From Armatimonadetes bacterium UBA5352 (GTDB lineage: Bacteria > Armatimonadota > Zipacnadia > Zipacnadales > UBA5352), in NCBI GenBank assembly GCA_002411015.1, contig DHPY01000087.1, positions 29,399-93,398 of the forward strand: 64,000 nucleotides of DNA, read 5' to 3'. The position numbers were made by a program, and so were the translations under genes. The notes beneath the pieces are model-generated. The model did not search any database. It was given only the letters and a program-made list of their open reading frames with translations, and was not told the DNA's origin. Shown piece after piece: positions 59,969 through 64,000 of this stretch; within the stretch, counting starts at the first letter, position 1, and each line of letters begins with the position of its first letter.

Positions 59969-61225
59969 ATGCCATCCGATGCACAGAGGCTCGCAGTCGA
60001 GGGCGGCACTCCCGTCAGGACCGACCCGTTCCCCGCGCGCGACCCGTTCGGGCCGGCCGACCTGGAGCAGCTTCAGGCGGTGCTCGCGCAGCAGACCGCG
60101 TTCTTCCCCTCCGGCAGCAAGGTTTACGAGTTCGAGCGCCGCTTCCGCGAACTCTACGGCGTCGCCCATGCCACTGCCTCGACCTCAGGCACCTCGGCGA
60201 TCCACGTGGCACTGGGCGCGCTCAATCTCGAGCCGGGCGACGAGGTCATCACCACGCCGCTCTCGGACATGGGCACGGTCGCGCCGATCGTCCTCTGCGG
60301 CTGCGTGCCGATCTTCGCGGACCTGAAGCTCGGCACGTTCAACCTCGACCCCGACAGCGTCCGCGAGCGCATCACCGACCGCACCCGCGCGATCATCATC
60401 GTGCACTGCTGGGGGCAGCCCGCGGAGATGGATGAGCTGATGGCCATCGCGCGCGAGCACGACCTGCGCGTGATCGAGGACTGCTCGCAGGCGCACTTGA
60501 CGCGCTACCACGGGCGCCTCGTGGGCACGATCGGCGACCTCGGCGCGTTCAGCCTCCAGCACTCCAAGCACCTGCAGTGTGGTGACGGCGGCGTGACGAT
60601 CACCGATGACGAGGCCCTCGGGGCCCGCGCGGCGGTCTACGTGGATAAGGGCTGCGACTGGACTGAGGACCGCGCCTACCGCCTGCGCTATGCGTTCATC
60701 GCGCCGTGCTACCGCATGACCGAGTGGCAGGGCGCGATTCTGTGCAGCCAACTTGAGCGCCTGGAGTGGATCGTGCGTACGCGCCAGCAGCTTGGCGATC
60801 GGCTCGTCGGGCTGCTGCAGGACCTGCCCGGCATCCACCCGCCGGAGCGCACTGAGGGCGCGGAGCACAGCTACTGGGCCTTCCCGCTGCGCGCGGACAG
60901 CAGCGTGCTGGGCGTGTCGAAGGACCGCTTCATCGAGATGGTGCAGGCCGAGGGCGTGCCGCTGGGCGGCGCGTGGATCGGGAAGATGCTCTACGAGTTC
61001 GAGTCTCTGCGCGACCGCATCGCCTTCGGCTCGTCGGATTTCCCGTGGGACTACGGGCGCGAGGAGCCCGTAGCCTACCACACCGGCCTCTGCCCCAACG
61101 CCGAGCAGGGCGTGGCGCAGCTTTGCACGCTGGCATTCAACGAACGCTGGAGCGAGGGGGACATCGCCGACACCGCCGAGGCGATCGCGAAGGTCGCCCG
61201 CGCGTGTGCAGGAGGCGCGCGATGA
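59969..61225 (+). CDS. DegT/DnrJ/EryC1/StrS-family aminotransferase
   Basis: A 418-residue PLP enzyme. The ATG at 59969 has GAGGAGG 8 bases upstream; an in-frame ATG at 59921 lacks a site. The Schiff-base lysine is K200 in FSLQHSKHLQCGDGG. TASTSGTSAIHVALGALNL, VITTPLSDMGTVAPI and HDLRVIEDCSQAHLTRYHG are typical of the fold. Family members transfer amino groups to keto-sugars or act as sugar dehydratases. Glycan-synthesis genes are absent nearby, so a catabolic or regulatory role is possible. It overlaps the next gene by 4 bases (ATGA). Confidence 0.85.
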   Translation: MPSDAQRLAVEGGTPVRTDPFPARDPFGPADLEQLQAVLAQQTAFFPSGSKVYEFERRFRELYGVAHATASTSGTSAIHVALGALNLEPGDEVITTPLSDMGTVAPIVLCGCVPIFADLKLGTFNLDPDSVRERITDRTRAIIIVHCWGQPAEMDELMAIAREHDLRVIEDCSQAHLTRYHGRLVGTIGDLGAFSLQHSKHLQCGDGGVTITDDEALGARAAVYVDKGCDWTEDRAYRLRYAFIAPCYRMTEWQGAILCSQLERLEWIVRTRQQLGDRLVGLLQDLPGIHPPERTEGAEHSYWAFPLRADSSVLGVSKDRFIEMVQAEGVPLGGAWIGKMLYEFESLRDRIAFGSSDFPWDYGREEPVAYHTGLCPNAEQGVAQLCTLAFNERWSEGDIADTAEAIAKVARACAGGAR

Positions 61226-62334
61226 CGCGCAAAGAGGCGTTTCTCACCGCTTTGCGCCTGGAGACGCCTGACCGCGTGCCGATCTCGCCGCTCTTCCACT
61301 GCCGCTACGCGAATGAGCGCTACGGGCGCAGCGACTGGCGCGCGGTCTTCGATCTGCATCAGGAGCTTGGCTCGACGCACTTCCGCGGGCCGATCGGCGT
61401 GAGCTTCGCGACCTCCGGCGAGAGCGCCTACAGCAGCGAGTCGCGGGCGCTGGAGCAGCAGGGAGCCCGCACCGTGACCGAGACGATCTACCGCGGCCCG
61501 GAGGGCGAACTGCGGGCGGTGGACGTCATCGGCATGATCCCGCACGACCCGCTCACGCACAAGCGCACCGAGTATCCGGTCAAGCGCATCCAGGACTGGC
61601 AGTTCGTGCGCGGCTACTATGAAGACCAGCTTGCCCGCGCCAGCGGACCAGTCTTCGAGACAGCCGCCGAGGCATTCGATCTGATGGCCGGCGATGGCGT
61701 CCCGAGCGTGGGCATCGCCTCCGTCTACGGCACGCTCGGGAACTGGCGCGGGATGCAGGACCTGCTCTACGACCTCTACGACGCGCCCGACGTCATCGAC
61801 TCAGTGCGCGACGTGATGCGCGAGTACTCACTCCTCTGCGTGGACGCATTCCGCGCCTCGCCCTGTGAGGTTGCCTGGTACGATATCTGCTGGGCGACCG
61901 GCTCGCACATGGGGCCGGAGATGTTCGAGCGCTTCGTGGCGCCGGATGTGGCGGCGGTCTGCGAGCGCGTGCGGGAGGTCCCGGGGCGGTTCATCGGCCT
62001 CTACACCCTCGGGCGCATCCGCAAGCTCCTGCCCGCGATGGTCGAGGCCGGGGCGCACTTCGTCGAGACCTTCGAGCCGAACGAGGGCGACATCTCCCTG
62101 CGCGAGGCGAAGCGAGCCTGGGGCCGCGACATCTGCGTGATGGGCAATTTCGACAGCATCCTCCTCGCCCGCGGGACGCCGGAGCAGTGCTGCAAGGAGG
62201 CGCTGCGCTGCCTCAATGAGGCGATGGAGGGCGGCGGCTACATCATGGTCTCGGGTGACGAGGTGCCCGCCGACGCGAAGTGGGAGAACCTGGTCGCCTG
62301 GGCGGAGACCGTCGCGGAGCACGGGAAGTACTAA
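61222..62334 (+). CDS. Uroporphyrinogen decarboxylase (URO-D)-family protein, MtaA/CmuA-like
   Basis: A 370-residue protein whose ATG overlaps the previous stop, so the two are coupled. The N-terminus MTRKEAFLTALRLETPDRVP is the standard opening of URO-D-like barrels. SRALEQQGARTVTETIY, EVAWYDICWATGSHMGPEMF and ARGTPEQCCKEALRCLNEAM continue the pattern, with conserved His and Cys that in MtaA-type methyltransferases bind zinc. True HemE features are missing: no Arg-rich opening for the substrate propionates, and no heme genes nearby. Proteins of this kind are abundant in Armatimonadota and Planctomycetes and are usually thought to be corrinoid-methyltransferase relatives of unknown substrate. 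Confidence 0.7.
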   Translation: MTRKEAFLTALRLETPDRVPISPLFHCRYANERYGRSDWRAVFDLHQELGSTHFRGPIGVSFATSGESAYSSESRALEQQGARTVTETIYRGPEGELRAVDVIGMIPHDPLTHKRTEYPVKRIQDWQFVRGYYEDQLARASGPVFETAAEAFDLMAGDGVPSVGIASVYGTLGNWRGMQDLLYDLYDAPDVIDSVRDVMREYSLLCVDAFRASPCEVAWYDICWATGSHMGPEMFERFVAPDVAAVCERVREVPGRFIGLYTLGRIRKLLPAMVEAGAHFVETFEPNEGDISLREAKRAWGRDICVMGNFDSILLARGTPEQCCKEALRCLNEAMEGGGYIMVSGDEVPADAKWENLVAWAETVAEHGKY

Positions 62335-62351
62335 GAGGGGAGCGTTCGCAG

Positions 62352-63356
62352 ATGAACCACCAGGTCGTCTTCACCGGCGTGCGGAAGGTCGAGGTGCAGT
62401 CGTGCGAGATGCCAACGCCCGGGCCGGGGCAGGTGCTCGTGCGCAGCTCGAAGACCGCCATCTCGACCGGCACTGAGCTGACCATGCTTATGTCGGACTT
62501 CCCCGAGGGCTCAAAGTGGGATCAGACCACGCACTACCCCTGTGTCCCGGGCTACTGCAACATCGGGCGCGTGGTTGAGGTGGGGGAGGGCGTCGAGGGC
62601 ATGGCGGTCGGCGACCGTGTCGCGAGCGCCGGGAGGCACACCGCGTGGGTGGTGCTCCCGCCGAGCCAGCTCTTCCCGGTGCCGGATGCTATCGCGGATG
62701 ACGTAGCCACGCTCTGGATGCTCGGGCGGATCGCGTTCAACGGCGTGCGCCGAGGGCAGATCGTGACCGGCGAGTCGGTGGCGGTCTTCGGGCTGGGGCT
62801 GATCGGCCTCTTCGCCGGGCAGCTTGCCCGCATCGGCGGTGCGCGGCCGGTCATCGGCGTGGACCTCTCGCCGCTGCGCCGGGGGTTCGCGCGCACGTGC
62901 GGCTTCGACCTCGTGCTCGATGGCGCCGCGGAGGACCTTCAGGAGCGCGTCGCGGAGGCCACGCGCGGGCGGATGCTCGATTGCGCACTGGAGGTCACGG
63001 GTGTCCCGGCGCTGATCCCGCGGGAGATGGAGCTTCTGCACAGGCAGGGGCGGATCGTCATCATCTCCAGCCCGCGGGGGAAGACGCTGTTCGACTTCCA
63101 CGACTTCGTGAACTCACCCAGCCTCACGATCATCGGCGCGCACAACGGCTCGCACCCGCCCGTGGAGACCTGGTACAACCAGTGGACGCCGCAGCGCAAC
63201 ACGGAGCTGCTGTTCGACTTCATGGCGGCGGGGGAGGTGCGGATGCGGCACACGATCACGCACCGCTACCGCTGGCAGGACGCGCCTGAGGCCTACCAGA
63301 TGCTGATGGCCGACCGCACCCAGGCGGGCGCCGTCATTCTCGGCTGGAGCGACTGA
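62352..63356 (+). CDS. Medium-chain dehydrogenase/reductase, BchC-like
   Basis: A 334-residue oxidoreductase with GAGGGGAG about 10 bases before the ATG. The catalytic domain opens with MNHQVVFTGVRKVEVQ. PCVPGYCNIGRVVEVGEG is the conserved Gly-rich turn. The Rossmann motif is VAVFGLGLIGLFAGQLARIG near residues 142-161, with VIGVDLSPLRRG binding NAD. The residue that is usually the catalytic zinc ligand (Cys of CGTD) is Thr in ISTGTELTML, as in the BchC/zinc-independent branch. It is therefore not a classical zinc alcohol dehydrogenase. It probably oxidises a sugar or polyol and is the last gene of the operon. Confidence 0.78.
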   Translation: MNHQVVFTGVRKVEVQSCEMPTPGPGQVLVRSSKTAISTGTELTMLMSDFPEGSKWDQTTHYPCVPGYCNIGRVVEVGEGVEGMAVGDRVASAGRHTAWVVLPPSQLFPVPDAIADDVATLWMLGRIAFNGVRRGQIVTGESVAVFGLGLIGLFAGQLARIGGARPVIGVDLSPLRRGFARTCGFDLVLDGAAEDLQERVAEATRGRMLDCALEVTGVPALIPREMELLHRQGRIVIISSPRGKTLFDFHDFVNSPSLTIIGAHNGSHPPVETWYNQWTPQRNTELLFDFMAAGEVRMRHTITHRYRWQDAPEAYQMLMADRTQAGAVILGWSD

Positions 63357-63379
63357 GCGCTCACAAGCAGACAAAAGAA

Positions 63380-63409
63380 AGCGGCGCCGCCATCGCTGGC
63401 GGCGCCGCT
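63380..63409 (-). terminator. Intrinsic terminator of the pseudopilin gene
   Basis: Perfect 13-bp GC-rich stem (63380-63392 with 63397-63409) and a 4-base loop TCGC. Read on the minus strand it is followed by TTTCTTTTGT, a U-rich tail, so it is the clearest intrinsic terminator in the window. It can also end the plus-strand operon at 63356. Confidence 0.8.
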
Positions 63410-63433
63410 GTCAGTTCTCCCGGCTGCCGCGCG

Positions 63434-64000
63434 CTACGGCCACTGCGGCTGCATGCGGAAGTCGCGCTGCGCGAATGGCTGTGAGGCTCCGCCGGTGTGC
63501 GGCACCTGCTCACCGCTCACCCACTTGGCATGGCCGTCGCAGAGCGTGTAGTTCGCGCCGCCGTTGTGCTGGTCATAGCGCCAGGGAACGTGGCTCGCGG
63601 TAGCGGCGTTCGCCACGTTGTTCCAGCGGCCGTAACCGAGGGAGGCCTCCTGCTCAACCAGCAGGATCGTGCTGGCCGGCTCGCCGATGACCGCGAGCTT
63701 CACCGGCTGAATGTACACGAAGTGGTAGTTCCAGCCGTAATCCACGTCGATCGGGATCTGGATTGAACCGCCGCCAGCCTGGCCGTAGATGTAGGCGTAG
63801 CGGCCGCTCGGGCACTGGAGGATGTTGTCGTTATTGATGTAGGGCTTGACCCGCACCCACCAGAAGCAGTTGCCTTCAGGCCGCGTGAGCTCCATGACGT
63901 CCGAACTGAGTGACACGTGGTTCTGCATGGGCAGCCGCTCATCGAAATCCTGCGCATACATCATGACTGCGAGACCGAGTTGCTTCATGTTGCTGAGACA
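63434..64000 (-). CDS. H-X9-DG pseudopilin (DUF1559-like), C-terminal part
   Basis: The frame runs off the right edge, so the prepilin methylation motif and first helix are missing; 188 residues are visible. It begins CLSNMKQLGLAVMMYAQDFD, the stretch that usually follows the first 30-40 residues of type II/IV pseudopilins of Planctomycetes and Armatimonadota. The C-terminal HNGGANYTLCDGHAKWVSGE carries the H-X9-DG motif. These pilin-like proteins are often present in dozens of copies per genome and probably assemble in the periplasm or on the cell surface. The gene is followed by a clear terminator. Confidence 0.85.
   Translation of the reverse strand, partial: CLSNMKQLGLAVMMYAQDFDERLPMQNHVSLSSDVMELTRPEGNCFWWVRVKPYINNDNILQCPSGRYAYIYGQAGGGSIQIPIDVDYGWNYHFVYIQPVKLAVIGEPASTILLVEQEASLGYGRWNNVANAATASHVPWRYDQHNGGANYTLCDGHAKWVSGEQVPHTGGASQPFAQRDFRMQPQWP

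Noticed and set aside
60973..61221. Longer start for the URO-D-like gene
   Set aside because: It would overlap the aminotransferase by about 250 bases. MTRKEAF at 61222 is the family's usual opening.
61222..62334. True heme-biosynthesis hemE
   Set aside because: The protein opens like the MtaA/CmuA branch. No other heme gene is nearby, and the substrate-binding Arg pattern of HemE is not apparent.
1..64000. CRISPR array, tRNA or rRNA genes
   Set aside because: No regularly spaced direct repeats and no tRNA cloverleaf or T-loop signature was noticed in the intergenic gaps. This was a reading by eye; a tRNAscan-SE run would settle it.
1..64000. Insertion sequences, prophage or integrase
   Set aside because: No transposase, recombinase or phage structural protein was recognised among the real genes.

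Overview
The window is high-GC bacterial DNA, densely packed with genes on both strands. No rRNA, tRNA, phage, insertion sequence or CRISPR array was seen. The gene content points to a free-living heterotroph of the Armatimonadota or a neighbouring candidate lineage (for example WS1 or Hydrogenedentes), most likely from a metagenome. The clues are an H-X9-DG pseudopilin at the right edge, large heparinase-like secreted proteins, many xylose-isomerase-like TIM barrels and Gfo/Idh/MocA oxidoreductases, a uroporphyrinogen-decarboxylase-like protein and short dispersed palindromes. There is no phylogenetic marker RNA, so this placement is an inference.

Layout. 1-7065: secreted polysaccharide-degrading proteins (an F5/8-type-C fragment and two heparinase II/III-like proteins). 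7154-12927: a YbhGFSR-type ABC exporter operon with one HlyD adaptor, two ATPases and two permeases. 13255-17502 (minus): a giant fused 2-hydroxyacyl-CoA dehydratase activase-type protein with its own promoter and a structured leader. 17809-24562: mixed metabolism plus mutL. 24750-32382: a clan-A glycosidase-like lipoprotein, cdsA, alanine dehydrogenase and a minus-strand set around a GH43-like protein. 32488-36805 (minus): miaB then mutS, separated by a dispersed palindromic repeat. 37085-43349: two Gfo/Idh/MocA oxidoreductases, an M42 peptidase, a PHP phosphoesterase and exported proteins. 43365-47392: envelope proteins, including an exported protein with a sensor-like domain beside a minimal MscS channel. 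47408-52270: a divergent pair of units, with a metallopeptidase and a degenerate Fe-S PD-(D/E)XK protein on the minus strand, and a pseudo-RecQ/ComFC fusion overlapping dprA on the plus strand. 52346-58877: peptidase, ceramidase-like, DUF2148, mutS2 and histone-deacetylase-like genes. 58984-63356: a sugar-isomerase gene divergent from a DegT aminotransferase / UroD-like / BchC-like dehydrogenase operon. 63434-64000: the truncated pseudopilin.

How the genes work together. Several loci fit the capture and oxidation of complex carbohydrates: lyases, glycosidases, isomerases, NAD-dependent sugar oxidoreductases and an aminotransferase. Three mismatch-repair-type genes (mutS, mutL, mutS2) lie in the window but are not contiguous.

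The most unusual locus is 48404-52270. A RecQ-shaped protein has lost all recognisable ATPase motifs but kept the four-cysteine zinc region. It is fused to a ComFC-type phosphoribosyltransferase and translationally coupled to dprA. Divergent to it is a Fe-S PD-(D/E)XK-fold protein whose active site looks lost. Together these suggest a non-catalytic DNA-binding module for processing incoming single-stranded DNA during natural transformation.
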